Shown here piece by piece: positions 18,201 through 28,221 of a DNA stretch of 64,000 bases. Position 1 is the first letter of the stretch; the number at the start of each line of letters is the position of its first letter. Made by a program: the position numbers and the translations under genes. Source of the DNA: Rebecca billardiae RCC1528 (taxonomy: Eukaryota > Haptophyta); NCBI GenBank assembly GCA_965240325.2, contig OZ251237.1, forward strand, positions 1 to 64,000. The letters are read 5' to 3'. The notes beneath the pieces are model-generated. The model saw nothing but the letters and a program-made list of their open reading frames with translations. It ran no database searches and was not told the origin of the DNA.

Positions 18201-20759
18201 TCACGAGAGCACGCACACGCCGCTGGCCTCGCGACCGGCGCTCGCGCTCGGCCCCACGTCGCTCGCGGCGGCGCGCGCGGCGCTGGGCCCGGGCGGCTCG
18301 CCGCCGGCGCCGGCCCCCCCCGTGGCCGCAGCCGAGTCGCGCGCGCGCGCGCCGCCCGCCGCCGCCGACGCGGCGCGGGAGAGGGCGCGCGCCGGCGGCG
18401 CGCGCTCGGGCGGCAGCAGCGCGTCGCGCGGCGCAAAGTCGATCGAGAGGTCCGCGAGCACCGGTCGGTGGTCGGACGAGCGCACCGCCTCGACCGCGTT
18501 GTAGTAGTGCAGCCGCACCGCGCCCGCCGCGCCCGCCGGCGGCGCGAAGAGGATCCGGTCCGTCCACGCCGGGATGCGCGCCTTCTCCGAGCGGTCGTAC
18601 ACGCTCGGATCGCGCGAGTCGAACTTGTACGTCGGGCGGAAGCGGATCTCGCCCTCGACGCACGCGCGCAGCACGCGCCCCGCCACCAGCTGCAGCCGCA
18701 GCTGGTCGTTGCGCTGGAGCACGCGCAGGTTCTGCGCCGCGTGCGCGCGCGCGCCCGCCCACTCCGCCGCCGCCATCTCGCGCGCGCTCGGCGGCGCCAG
18801 CAGCTTGTCCACGATCGACCGGTTGCCGTTCACGCGGTAGTTGAGGTCGCCCAGCCAGAAGACGCGCTCGAAGCGCGCGGAGAGCGAGGCGCGCGCGGCG
18901 CGGCCCGCGCGCGCGCGGCTCGCGCCCGGCGGCCACAGCTCGAGGTGCGCGTCGATCCGCGCCAGGTCGGCGTTGCGCGCCTCCACCGCGCGCTGCCCCG
19001 CGCTCAGGTGGCACGAGACGAACGCGCAGCTCGTGCGGCCGAGCAGCAGCGAGACGCCCACCGCGCCCTTGTTGCCCAGCGCGTTGGCATACCCCGTCGC
19101 GACGTGCGCGGTGCGCACGCCGCTCACCTGCCGCGCGAGCTCGTGCGTCGCGTACACGGCGATGTGCATCGCCGCGAGCGTGTGCGACGCGAGCAGTACG
19201 TACCCATCGCCCAGCGTGCCGCCGAGGCTCGCCTCCCACTTGGCCTTGGAGGGCAGCAGCATCGAGCGCTCGATCGAGCGCTCCGCCTCCTGGCTGCCCA
19301 CCACGTAGAGATCGTACTGCGGCGGCGGGGGCGCGCCGCCGCCCTCCTCCTCCTCCTCCGCGCCCGCCCAGCTGTGCGCGTGCTGCAGCAGCTGCGGCAC
19401 GCGCTCGGGCGGCTCCTTGCCGTGCATGTTCCACGTGACCAGGCACGCGCGCACGCTGCCCGAGGCGAGGCCGGCCGCGGCCGCGGCGGCGGGCGGGGGC
19501 GGGACGAACGGGGCGAGCGTGCTCGCGCGGCGCGCGAGCACGGGCACCGCCGCGCCGGCCTGCGCCCTGAGCAGCGCCGCCGCCTCCTGCAGCGCGGACT
19601 CCCCGAGCGGCCTCCCCGCCACCTCCACGATCTCGTCGCGCGGCCGCAGCGCCGCGTGTCCGCACGGCTCGACCACCCTGTTCGTTGCGTCGAGCGATGG
19701 CAACGCGCTGCCCGCGAGCAGCTCGGTGCTCACGAGCACGACCTCGCCCGGCGCGAGGTCGGACGCGGGCTCGGCCGCGGAGGCGGGCGCGAACGGGGCG
19801 GGCTCGTCCAGCCCGCCGCCGTCGAGGCCGAGCTGCGCCGCCGACGCGCCGTGCGCCGGCTCGGAGCGCGAGCGCGCGGGCAGCGGCGCGCCCTCGTCGT
19901 CGAGCTCGGCGGCGCCGCGCGCGCTGCCGCTGCTCCGGCCGCTGCGCTTGCCGCTCGCGCGCGCGGGCCGTCCCCCGGGCGAGCTCACCGCCGTCACGAG
20001 CCGCGGCGGCTGCAGCGCAGCGGCCGGCTCGTGCACCGCCGCCACCGCCGTCTTCGCCGCCGCCGCGGACGACGGCGCGTCGGCCGCAGCCGTGGAGGCG
20101 GAGGCGGTGGCAGTGGCAGGGGAGGGCGCAGCGTCCGCGCCGAGCGCGCGCTGCGGCGGCGGGGCGGGCGGCGCGTCGGCGGCGGCCGGCGGCGCAGCCT
20201 GCCACTCGGCGCGCTTCGCCGCGCTCGCCGCGGCGATCGCGCGCCTGGCGGCGAGGGACGGGCTGGACGTGCCACTCGCGAGCGCGGGCGCGGTGCTGTC
20301 GAGCGAGCGCACAATCACCTGCAGCCGGAGCTGGCTCGGCGCCTCGATCTGGAAGAGCGCGGGCGGCGGCGCGTCCGCGCTCGGGTCCGCGCGCGCCGCT
20401 GCCGCGGCCCAGCCCGCGTCGGCCGCGCCGTCGTCCGCGTGGCGCTGCGGCATGTGCATCAGCGGCATCTCCGCGACTGCGCGCTCGAGCGCGGCGACGC
20501 GCTCCGCGTACGGCCGCATGTCGTACGCCGTGCCGCCGGCGCTCCCGTGCGCTTGCCTCGGCGAGCGAGGCGAGCGCGGCTCGGTCGCCGAGCCGAAGCG
20601 CGCGCGCTGCGCAAACACGGGAGCGGGAGCCGCCGGGCCGAGATCGTCGCCGCGCGCCGCCGCGATGGCCGCGGCGCGCGCGTGCAGCTTGGACGTGGGC
20701 ACGTACAGCGCGCCGGTGGCGTCGTCGTCAGCGGCGCCGGCGGCGCTGCCGAGCTCCAT
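18201..20759 (-). CDS. Inositol polyphosphate 5-phosphatase with PDZ-like domain and C-terminal CAAX box
   Basis: The protein has 852 residues. Residues 1-340 are low-complexity Ala/Ser/Pro. Residues about 345-415 look like a PDZ domain (RVVEPCGHAALRPRDEIVEV). Residues about 437-775 are the catalytic IPPc domain, with VTWNMHGKE, YVVGSQE, the metal/phosphate motif WLGDLNYR, IPAWTDRI and SDHRPV. The enzyme should remove the 5-phosphate from phosphoinositides or inositol polyphosphates. The last four residues, CVLS, form a CAAX box predicted to be prenylated. INPP5E-type enzymes also end in a CAAX box. The start at 20759 was chosen over 20921 because the extra upstream 54 residues look non-coding and would narrow the divergent promoter. 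No intron is needed. Confidence 0.88.
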   Translation of the reverse strand: MELGSAAGAADDDATGALYVPTSKLHARAAAIAAARGDDLGPAAPAPVFAQRARFGSATEPRSPRSPRQAHGSAGGTAYDMRPYAERVAALERAVAEMPLMHMPQRHADDGAADAGWAAAAARADPSADAPPPALFQIEAPSQLRLQVIVRSLDSTAPALASGTSSPSLAARRAIAAASAAKRAEWQAAPPAAADAPPAPPPQRALGADAAPSPATATASASTAAADAPSSAAAAKTAVAAVHEPAAALQPPRLVTAVSSPGGRPARASGKRSGRSSGSARGAAELDDEGAPLPARSRSEPAHGASAAQLGLDGGGLDEPAPFAPASAAEPASDLAPGEVVLVSTELLAGSALPSLDATNRVVEPCGHAALRPRDEIVEVAGRPLGESALQEAAALLRAQAGAAVPVLARRASTLAPFVPPPPAAAAAAGLASGSVRACLVTWNMHGKEPPERVPQLLQHAHSWAGAEEEEEGGGAPPPPQYDLYVVGSQEAERSIERSMLLPSKAKWEASLGGTLGDGYVLLASHTLAAMHIAVYATHELARQVSGVRTAHVATGYANALGNKGAVGVSLLLGRTSCAFVSCHLSAGQRAVEARNADLARIDAHLELWPPGASRARAGRAARASLSARFERVFWLGDLNYRVNGNRSIVDKLLAPPSAREMAAAEWAGARAHAAQNLRVLQRNDQLRLQLVAGRVLRACVEGEIRFRPTYKFDSRDPSVYDRSEKARIPAWTDRILFAPPAGAAGAVRLHYYNAVEAVRSSDHRPVLADLSIDFAPRDALLPPERAPPARALSRAASAAAGGARARDSAAATGGAGAGGEPPGPSAARAAASDVGPSASAGREASGVCVLS

Positions 20760-21020
20760 CCGTGCACGCTCGTCCGTCCGCGCCTCACACAACGAGCGCG
20801 GGTGCAGACATCCTGCCCCCAAAGTTCCAACGGCGCCGGGAACGACGATGGCGGCCTTTCGATCTCCGGATCTCCAAGCCTCTTGTCGGTTCGTTTTCCT
20901 GTTCGTTTTGCCAGCGAGCAAACAGCCGGATCGTCGTTTCGACCGTGGCAGGCGCGGACCTCATCGTTCGACAGGCGGACCGCCACGACATCGCAGCGGC
21001 GGCAGGACGGGCTGCGGCGG
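20760..21020. promoter_or_regulatory. Shared divergent promoter region (5-phosphatase / CFAP97-like)
   Basis: This is 261 bp between the two opposed start codons. It contains no recognised core element. Both partners have plausible ciliary links, which would suit co-expression, but this is inference. Confidence 0.45.
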
Positions 21021-23098
21021 ATGTCGCAGCAATTCGGGCGGTCGAAGCGGACCAACTCGGCGCTGCCGATCAGCAGCAAGCACCTGCAGCGGCGCTGGGT
21101 CGAGCACGTGCAGGACCTGCACAACCGGCGGCTCGAGGAGATCCGGCAGAAGAACATCCGCCCCAACTCGACCGGCAACCAGTGGGGCCAGCGCGACGCG
21201 GCGGGCGTGACTGACCCGAAGAAGCCGTTCTACCCGCACCTGCGCAACAACCTGAAGCGCGCGCAGCTCGAGGACGAGCGCTTCCTCCACATCGAGTGGG
21301 AGAACCGCGTGCTGCTGATGAAGATGTCCAACATCATGGCGCAGGCGCCCTCGCCGTACGACTCCTCGCGCGAGTTCTCGCCCGGCGTGCGGCTCAGCCC
21401 GAACCAGTACCCGGTGATCGACATGCACGTCTCGAAGGAGACGCGGCTGCCCGGCCGCGCCATCGAGCCCCGCAGCCTCAACCACGCGCACCGGCGCGCC
21501 GAGCTGCAGCGCATCGCGCGCGAGAACGCGGCGATCGTCTCGCGCATCCAGCAGCGGCAGCCGACGTACTCGCGCGACAAGTGGGTGCAGGAGCGCAGGC
21601 AGACGGAGCAGTACCTTGGGATGATCACCGAGTTCCCCGAGCGGTGCGCGCGCGCGCCGCGCCGCCGCCGCCGCCGCCGCCCCCGTGGCCTCACGCGCTC
21701 CGCCGCACGCCCGCGTGCGCGCGCCCGCGCTCCGCCGCGCGCAGCTCGCGCTACTCGCCGCAGAACCGGCTCTACTCGCGCGGCGGCTCGACGATCTCGA
21801 ACTCGTCCTCGCGGCCAATCACAGCGCCCGGCGGCTACTCTGAGGCGCGGCAGCAGCAGCCGGGCGCGCTGCCGATGCTGGGCGGGTCCGCGGGCGCGGG
21901 GGAGATGGAGCAACTGCTGCTCGACCGGCCCGCGCAGCACGGCACGCTCGCGCTCTCCCTCGCGCTGCCCCTCTCGGGCGGGCGGCCGCAGCTGCAGCTC
22001 GGCGACGCCATCGTCGTCGAGCCCAACTCCACTGCGCGCGAGTACCACCTCGTCACCTCGCTCGCGTGGCGCGGCAACGTGATCGTGCAGACGGGCGCGC
22101 CGCTCGCGTACGACCATCCGGAGGGCGTGCTCGTGCGCAAGGTGCGCGGCCGCTGCGCGGCGGGCGCGCGCCGGCTCGCGCTTCGGCGGGGCCTGCGCCC
22201 GCGCCCGCGCCCGCCCGCCCGCGTGCCTCACGAGCCCGGCGCGCGCGCCCGCACGGCACGCGCGCGCGCGCCCGCGCGTTTGCAGGTGGACCCCCAGGTG
22301 GCGCAGCAGCTGCTGCTGCAGTACAGGCAGCAGCAGGGCGTGCAGGGGGAGGCGGACGAGGCGGAGGCGGAGCGGCGCGCGGCGCTCGAGGCGGAGGCGG
22401 AGGCGGACCGCGCGCGCGCCGCCGAGGCGGCCGCGCAGATCGAGGCGGAGGGCCGCGCGGCCGAGGCCGCGAGCGCGGCCGCGGCCGCAGATGCGGACGC
22501 GGACGCGGACGCAGACGCGATGGCGGCGGATGCGGACGGGCCCGCAGCCGAGCCGAGTGAGTTGGAGGACGGCGCGGGGGCGGAGGGCGCGGGCAGTGCG
22601 TCCGCGCCGCCCGCAGCGGCGGCGGCCGAGAGCGAGCTGCCGCCGCCGCCGCCGTCGGATGCGGAGGGCGGCGACGGCAGCGCGGCAGGCAGTGGTGGCG
22701 CCGAGCCGGCCGCGGCCGAGAGCGCGCCGCCGCCCGCTGTGCTGCTGCAGCCGGCGGGCGCGGCGGACGGCGCGGTGAGCGACGAGCTGCCGAGCGGCAT
22801 GTCGCACTCGGAGGCGGAGGAGACGCCGCTGCCGTCGGAGGCGGAGACCGAGATGCCGCACTCGCAGGCGGGCGACTCGCCCTCGCGCAGCGCCATCGCC
22901 GGCGAGCCGAGCTTCCTCGGACCGCCGCCCGACGGCATGGACGCGCTGTCGGACGGCGGCGAGTCGGGCGGCGGCGCGGAGCTGGCCGCCGAGCTCGCGG
23001 CGGCCGAGGCGGACGCGGAGGCGGCCGCGCAGGCGGCGGAGGCGGCCGAGTCAGCGGCGAGCCAATCGGCGTCAGATGCCGAGGCTGCGGCGCGATAG
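21021..23098 (+). CDS. CFAP97 / Hemingway-like ciliary protein
   Basis: Three exons are 21021-21643, 21745-22141 and 22286-23098 (610 residues). Introns of 101 and 144 bp start GTGCG and end AG, and the joins keep the frame. The N-terminal about 200 residues match the CFAP97/KIAA1430 pattern. A basic stretch with HLQRRWVEHVQDLHNRRL precedes ENRVLLMKMSNIM, then LNHAHRRAELQRIARENAAI, SRIQQRQPTY and a helix with EQYLGMITEF. The rest is a disordered region with a heptad-like Glu/Ala coiled coil (about 345-410) and an acidic Ser/Ala/Gly tail. Family members act in axoneme assembly or stability of motile cilia. The ATG at 21021 directly precedes the conserved block; an earlier in-frame start cannot be excluded. 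Confidence 0.78.
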
Positions 23099-23346
23099 AT
23101 GATGCCTCCAACGGTGGTCCCGCACTCTGTAACTCGACACGCGTCGTTCAGCTGACAGTGATGGTCTGTGGCACAGTGACAATGTCATGACACTGGAATT
23201 GGATTCACAGTCGTCAGTGCAGATGTACAGTCCTTACCTTAGCAGCTGAGGGGCAGCTTACTCACGCCGAGCCAAAATGAGGCAAAATCCATCCGGAAAT
23301 CCGGCCTGCTCTCGAAAACAAATTCGTTTGGCAGCGCGGGCGCGCG

Positions 23347-25760
23347 ATGGCCGACGCGAACGCCCCGCCCCCACGGGGGCGTCGATGGATGCAACCAGTG
23401 CTGCTGGTGAGCGCAGCAGCTCTCGTCGTCGCCGGCTCGCTCATGTCCCTGCCGAGCCTCAAGCAGACGCAGTGGGTGCAGGCGGTGCCCGCCACGAGCT
23501 TCAACCGCTCGCAGCTGCTGCGGCGCGCGATGATTGTCGAGCTGCAGCAGCCGGCGCGGCCCGCGCGGCCCGAATCGTCCGCGGCCGCGGGCGCGGCCGT
23601 CGCGGCGGCGAGCGCAGCGCCGGGCGCGGCCGTCGCGGCGGCGAGCGCAGCGCCGGGCGCGGCCGTCGCGGCGGCGAGCGCAGCGCCGGGCGCGGCCGTC
23701 GCGGCGGCGAGCGTAGTTACCTCGACGCCGCCCGACCCGTTCGCCTGCGTCGCGCCCTTGCCGCCGCTGCCGGAGACGGGCGCGCTGCGCGCGCTGGTCG
23801 GCCACTACAAGGAGCCGCACACGGGCCTGATGTTCGTCACGTTCACGAACAAGGACCGGCTCGACTTTGCGCTCACCTGGGCGGCGCGGCTGTGCCGCCT
23901 CGGCCTGCCCCACTTCGCCGTGGGCGCGCTCGACCAGACCACGCTCAGCCGCGGCCGCGCGCTCGGCGTGCCGATGTTTGCGATGGGCGAGCACAACCTG
24001 GGCGACGCGGACTACGGCTGGAACACGCCGCGCTTCAAGCTGATGGGGCAGGACAAGGTGCAGCTGCTGCTGGACGTCCTCGAGGCGAACGCGACCGCGG
24101 TGCTGATGGACGCGGACGCCGTCCTCGTCTCCGACCCGCGCCCCTTCTTCCAGACCAAGGCGGCCGCGGCCGACGTGCTCATCCCCACGGACTTCACCGC
24201 GCTCGGCGCGATGGACGGCGGGCTGGAGGAGGTGCGCGTGTCGGACCACGTGATGAACATCGGCGTGGTGTACGCGAAGACCTCGGTGATCCCGTTCGCG
24301 AGGGCGTGGCGCCAGCACCTCTCCGAGAACAAGGAGCGGTGGGACCAGAACGTCTTCAACGAGATGCTCAAGGTGAGCGCGCGTGCGCGCGGGCTCGCCG
24401 GTGGCCGGTGGCCGGCCGGTGGGGTGCGCGCGCGCGCGCGCGCGGCCGTGCCGTTGAGCACGCGCCCTCTCCCCCCGCGCTCCGCCACCCGCTCCCGGTC
24501 TCCCCGCCCGGTCCCCGCCCAGCGCGACTTCCACTCGGGGCTGGCGGCGCAGCGTGACCCCGAGCTCTTCAAGCAGCGGCTGTGGCGCACGCGCTCCAAG
24601 CTCTTCCCGCCGGTGGTCGTGGGCGTGCTGCCGATCGCGACCTTCTGCTCGGGGCACACGTGGAGCGTGAGCAAGCTGCCCGAGCGGGCGCGGCTCGCGC
24701 CGCACGTGTACCACACGGCGTTCGTCTTCTCGGGCGGGCCGGGCAAGCGGCACCGCATGCGCGAGCACAGGCTCTGGCTCGACGACCTCGCCTACTACCG
24801 GCCCAAGCCGGGCGAGGCGGGCTTCCTCCGGCTGGACGGGGCCGAGCCGCCGGCCGAGCTGCTGCGCGCGCCGCCGGGCGGCGGGGACGGCAGCGGCAAG
24901 GACGGGCTGACGGTGGACTGGCACTTCAAGCTGGTCAACTGGCAGCTCACGCGCATCCGCTCGGGCCTGCTGCTCGCGCGCGCCCTGCACCGCCGCTTCG
25001 TGATGCCGCGGCTGATCTGCGGCTTCGACCGCTGGTGGGCGCCCCACAAGGGCATCATCCCGAACGCCGCCACCGAGCTGCCCATCCGCGAGTGCCCGAT
25101 GGACCATGTCTTCAACCTCGAGACCATCCCGCCGGACTGGATGCCCAAGGAGTACTCCTTCTTCGAGAACGAGCGGTGCGCGCGCGCGGCAGCGGGCCGG
25201 AGGCGCGCGCTGCGCCGCGCTCGCGGCCGCGCGCGCCGGCGGGCCGAGCGCTGAGTGTGCCGCGCGCGCCGCCGCGCGCCCTGAATCACGCGCCGTGCAG
25301 CATGCCGGCGGACGTGAACAGCTCGGTCGTCAAAGTGCCGTCGCCCAACTACGCCTCGGCCACGGCGTTCCTCAACGAGCTCTCCTCCGCAGAGATCGGC
25401 GGCGCGAAGGTGCTCGAGGTGGCCAACATCGCGGACGTGTTCCACATCTTCTCGCACTCGGACGACCCCGAGCTGCAGGAGCTCGCGAAGAAGTTCGAGA
25501 ACATGGCGCGCAACTGGGTGGGCGAGTGGTGCTGCGCGTTCGCGCCCAAGGGCATGCCGGGCCACGTGGCGTACGACTTGTTCTGGGACGTCGAGGGGCA
25601 CTTTGACCGCGCGCGGCGCTTGCGCACCGGCGAGTGGCGCGCGCGGCTCGGGCACATCGACGTCTACGTCGGGGACTGCGTCTACAGCGGGCCGAAGAAC
25701 TACACGGTCGAATGCCCGACGGCACGACGCGGCGGCGCGGGCAAAGCTCGTCGACGATGA
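23347..25760 (+). CDS. GT77-type glycosyltransferase, XEG113-like arabinosyltransferase
   Basis: Exons are 23347-24372, 24523-25175 and 25301-25760 (712 residues), with introns of 150 and 125 bp. Residues about 15-36 are a single signal-anchor helix (QPVLLVSAAALVVAGSLM), as in a Golgi type II protein. A Gly/Ala-rich stem with four 11-residue repeats follows. The catalytic part has HYKEPHTGLMFVTFTNK, a DxD motif in VLMDADAVLVSDP (about residue 252) and DQNVFNEMLK. The C-terminal half has FCSGHTWSV, GGPGKRHRMREHRLW, HFKLVNWQLTRIRSGL and CPMDHVFNLETI, all typical of plant XEG113, which arabinosylates extensin hydroxyprolines. The exact donor and acceptor here are unknown. The intron after FENER is needed to reach the last exon. 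Confidence 0.82.
23589..23714 (+). repeat. 33-bp minisatellite in the glycosyltransferase stem
   Basis: About four near-identical 33-bp units encode GAAVAAASAAP, the last unit being diverged. They lengthen the flexible stem between the membrane anchor and the catalytic domain. Being in frame, unit gain or loss would change stem length only. Confidence 0.9.
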
Positions 25761-25878
25761 CGTCCGTGACGACGGTGACGTGACACGTCGCCAGCCGCGC
25801 GGCTGAGTCGTATAACGCATCGTCTAGTCAATAGTCATCCGAGCTGCGACGCGGCATATATATATACATCAGCAGACT

Positions 25879-26814
25879 TCAAGAGGCTTCCCCTGCTGCC
25901 AGTGCCGCGCACCACGCGCGGCAGTGGGGCTTGTGCACCTTCCACGAGCTGCGCAGGTGCTCGCGCGAGCAGAAGACCGCCACGTGGCACCGCTCGCACT
26001 TCTTCAGACCACGGCCTGTCCGTCCGCAGGCGATGCAGCACTGGGAGACCACCTCGCGCTCTCCAGCTGCGTTGGCCAGCGTCTCGCACGCTCGATCTCG
26101 TAGGTCGGGATCGAGCACTTGGGCACGGCGCAGCAGCCGCGCACCCTCCTCCACGTCGCGCTCCACTGCCTCACCGTGCAGCAAAAACTGTCCCAGCGAC
26201 ATGCTGGCAGGTGCGCACCCGCCATCAGCAGCCAGGCGGAACCAGCGCACTGCCTCGCCCCAATCCTGTTGCACACCCTCGCCTTTCGCGTAGCACCAGC
26301 CCAGGCTGCACTGCGCGAGCGCAACGCCCTGCTCGGCCGCCAGCCGGAACCATCGCGTCGCCTCGGCCCAGTCCTGCTGCACGCCCTTGCCGATCGTGTA
26401 GCACCAGCCCAGCTTGCCCTGCGCGTCAGCATGGCCCTGGTCGGCTGCCAGCCGGAACCAGCGCGCTGCCTCGCCCCAATCCTGCTGCACACCCTCGCCT
26501 TGCGTGAAGCACATGCTGAGACGGAACTGCGCTTGCGCATGGCCCTGCTCGGCCGCCAGCCGGTACCAGCGCGCGGCTGCCTCGAGGTCCACTGGCTGAC
26601 CAAGCTCGCCTGCCACGCAGATGCCGCCCATCCTCACCTGCGCCTTGGGGAAGCCACGCTCGGCGGCGAGGGTGTACAGGCGAAAGGCTTCGCGCTCGTC
26701 CTGCGCGATACCGTCGCCATCCTCAGCCCGCTGCGCCAGAAGGAATGTCGCACGCGCGTCGCCGCGCCCCGACTTGCGCCAGAGGAGACTGACCGCCGCG
26801 GAAGCGTTCGCCAT
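25879..26814 (-). CDS. SEL1-repeat protein with C-terminal MYND zinc finger
   Basis: The protein has 311 residues. Five or more SEL1-like repeats of 36 residues occupy about 15-235, with units such as AARWFRLAADQGHADAQGKL and the linker GEGVQQDWGEA. A MYND zinc finger follows at about 258-301 (CCIACGRTGRGLKKCERC then FCSREHLRSSWKVHKPHC), with all seven Cys and the last His/Cys in place. SEL1 repeats are superhelical adaptor modules and MYND fingers bind proline-rich peptides. No catalytic domain is present, so a scaffold role is inferred. It is convergent with the glycosyltransferase, 118 bp apart. A long inverted repeat begins 177 bp upstream of its start. Intronless. Confidence 0.9.
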   Translation of the reverse strand: MANASAAVSLLWRKSGRGDARATFLLAQRAEDGDGIAQDEREAFRLYTLAAERGFPKAQVRMGGICVAGELGQPVDLEAAARWYRLAAEQGHAQAQFRLSMCFTQGEGVQQDWGEAARWFRLAADQGHADAQGKLGWCYTIGKGVQQDWAEATRWFRLAAEQGVALAQCSLGWCYAKGEGVQQDWGEAVRWFRLAADGGCAPASMSLGQFLLHGEAVERDVEEGARLLRRAQVLDPDLRDRACETLANAAGEREVVSQCCIACGRTGRGLKKCERCHVAVFCSREHLRSSWKVHKPHCRAWCAALAAGEAS

Positions 26815-26990
26815 GAGATCCGCCGGGCGGACCCGACCGCGCGCCCGCTGTCAGGGGCGTTCCCGGTCGGGATCCTGCCACACGCTCCGCGACCGAGGGG
26901 TTTTGCCCCCCTGGCCCCTGGGGGGGAAAACCCAGCCTCCGGACTGGCGCTGCGCCAGTGGCGGCCGTCAACCCGGACTGCAGCGCACCA

Positions 26991-27891
26991 GCGCTTGGCG
27001 CGCGCGCGGCGCGGCGCGCTGCGGCCGTCGAGTTGCCGTGCGAAGGCGGCGCGTTGCTTGCGTGGCATCGGAACACGACCATGCTCCGCACTGCGCCCCG
27101 CAGCTCGCTCCTCGTCGACTTTGCCGCGCCTACGATCAGCGCGCATGCGAGCGTCGCGTCGGAATGAGCAGCCCGCGCCGGCCTCAGCCGTGAGCGCCCG
27201 CCTGGCGCGCGATGCGATCAACTCGGGGCACGAGCTGCGGCTGGGCGAGGAAGCATGTGCCTGCGCGCAAGCCGCGCCGCGTTGAGACACCGATCGTGAG
27301 CAGGGCATGCACCTTGCACGCAACGTTTCTTCTTGCCCTTGCGAATGTCGCGGTGCCCTTGAAAGGACTCCTCATCAGCGCAACTACTCAAGCATGGCAT
27401 GACGGCAGCCACGCGCGCAGGCGATGCATGAATGTACACGAGTCCCTGCACGCACACGCAACCCGAAGACTCCTATTCATCGCTTCAGGGCGCTCACGGT
27501 CTGTTGTTTCATCTCCACTGCATGCAAGGCTCGTGCAGGCTGATCGGCATTCGTTGACAGCCGTCTGAAGCTGCATCAACGCGCACGATCGATGTCTCAA
27601 CGCGGCGCGGCTTGCGCGCAGGCACATGTTTCCTCGCTCAGCCGCAGCTCGTGCCCCGAGTTGATCGCATCACGCGCCAGGCGGGCGCTCACGGCTGAGG
27701 CCGGCGCGGGCTGCTCATTCCGACGCGACGCTCGCATGCGCGCTGATCGTAGGCGCGGCAAAGTCGACGAGGAGCGAGCTGCGGGGCGCAGTGCGGAGCA
27801 TGGTCGTGTTCCGATGCCACGCAAGCAACGCGCCGCCTTCGCACGGCAACTCGACGGCCGCAGCGCGCCGCGCCGCGCGCGCGCCAAGCGC
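26991..27891. repeat. Long inverted repeat 3 (308-bp arms)
   Basis: The arms are 26991-27298 and 27584-27891, nearly identical in opposite orientation, with a 285-bp loop. ORFs that run through the arms on both strands encode the same Arg/Ala-rich peptide simply because the DNA is repeated. No terminal inverted repeat like CTAGGGAGG and no clear target duplication was found. The size class matches the two palindromes at 14.6-16.8 kb, although the sequence looks different. It may be a foldback element or a hairpin-RNA source. Confidence 0.93.
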
Positions 27892-28153
27892 CCATCGACG
27901 ACAGCGCGCCTTCGCGCCAAGCGCGTTTTCATTTTCCTCGCTTTGTTTTCGCGCGTGAGTTTTTATTGGCGCATGACCCGCGCGGGGAACGCCCCTCCGG
28001 CTCGGCCTGGCATGCGTCTGGTCCGAGCTTCCGAGCATTTTTCATTTTTTTGCATCGCGGTCATCGTCTGTTTTTATGGGGTTAACGCGACAGTCATCTT
28101 TTAAGTTTTAATCGTCACGGTTTTGATGGCCAAACCGCGCCCCCCCCTTTGCC
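27892..28153. other. AT-richer intergenic stretch, no gene seen
   Basis: Bases 27925-28100 hold several T-rich runs, unusual for this window. Nothing coding was recognised. Confidence 0.5.
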
Positions 28154-28194
28154 CTACGTACTCAAGCCAGTATGAGACTGGCTTGAGTACGTAG
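28154..28194 (-). terminator. Perfect 17-bp stem-loop just downstream of snurportin
   Basis: The arms 28154-28170 and 28178-28194 are perfect reverse complements around a 7-base loop. The hairpin starts 28 bp after the snurportin stop codon, so it should lie in the 3' UTR or at the 3' end of that transcript. A role in termination or message stability is inference; it could also be a remnant of a small element. Confidence 0.5.
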
Positions 28195-28221
28195 TCGTCA
28201 GTCGATCGGCTGGCGTGTCGC

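Noticed and set aside
18468-20740. Plus-strand open frame antisense to the 5-phosphatase gene
   Set aside because: Composition shadow. Only the part after about 21021 (CFAP97-like) has protein-family support.
27592-28104. Arg/Ala-rich ORF that has a near copy on the other strand at 26.6-27.3 kb
   Set aside because: The similarity comes from the long inverted repeat itself. No domain, and both strands are open in several frames.
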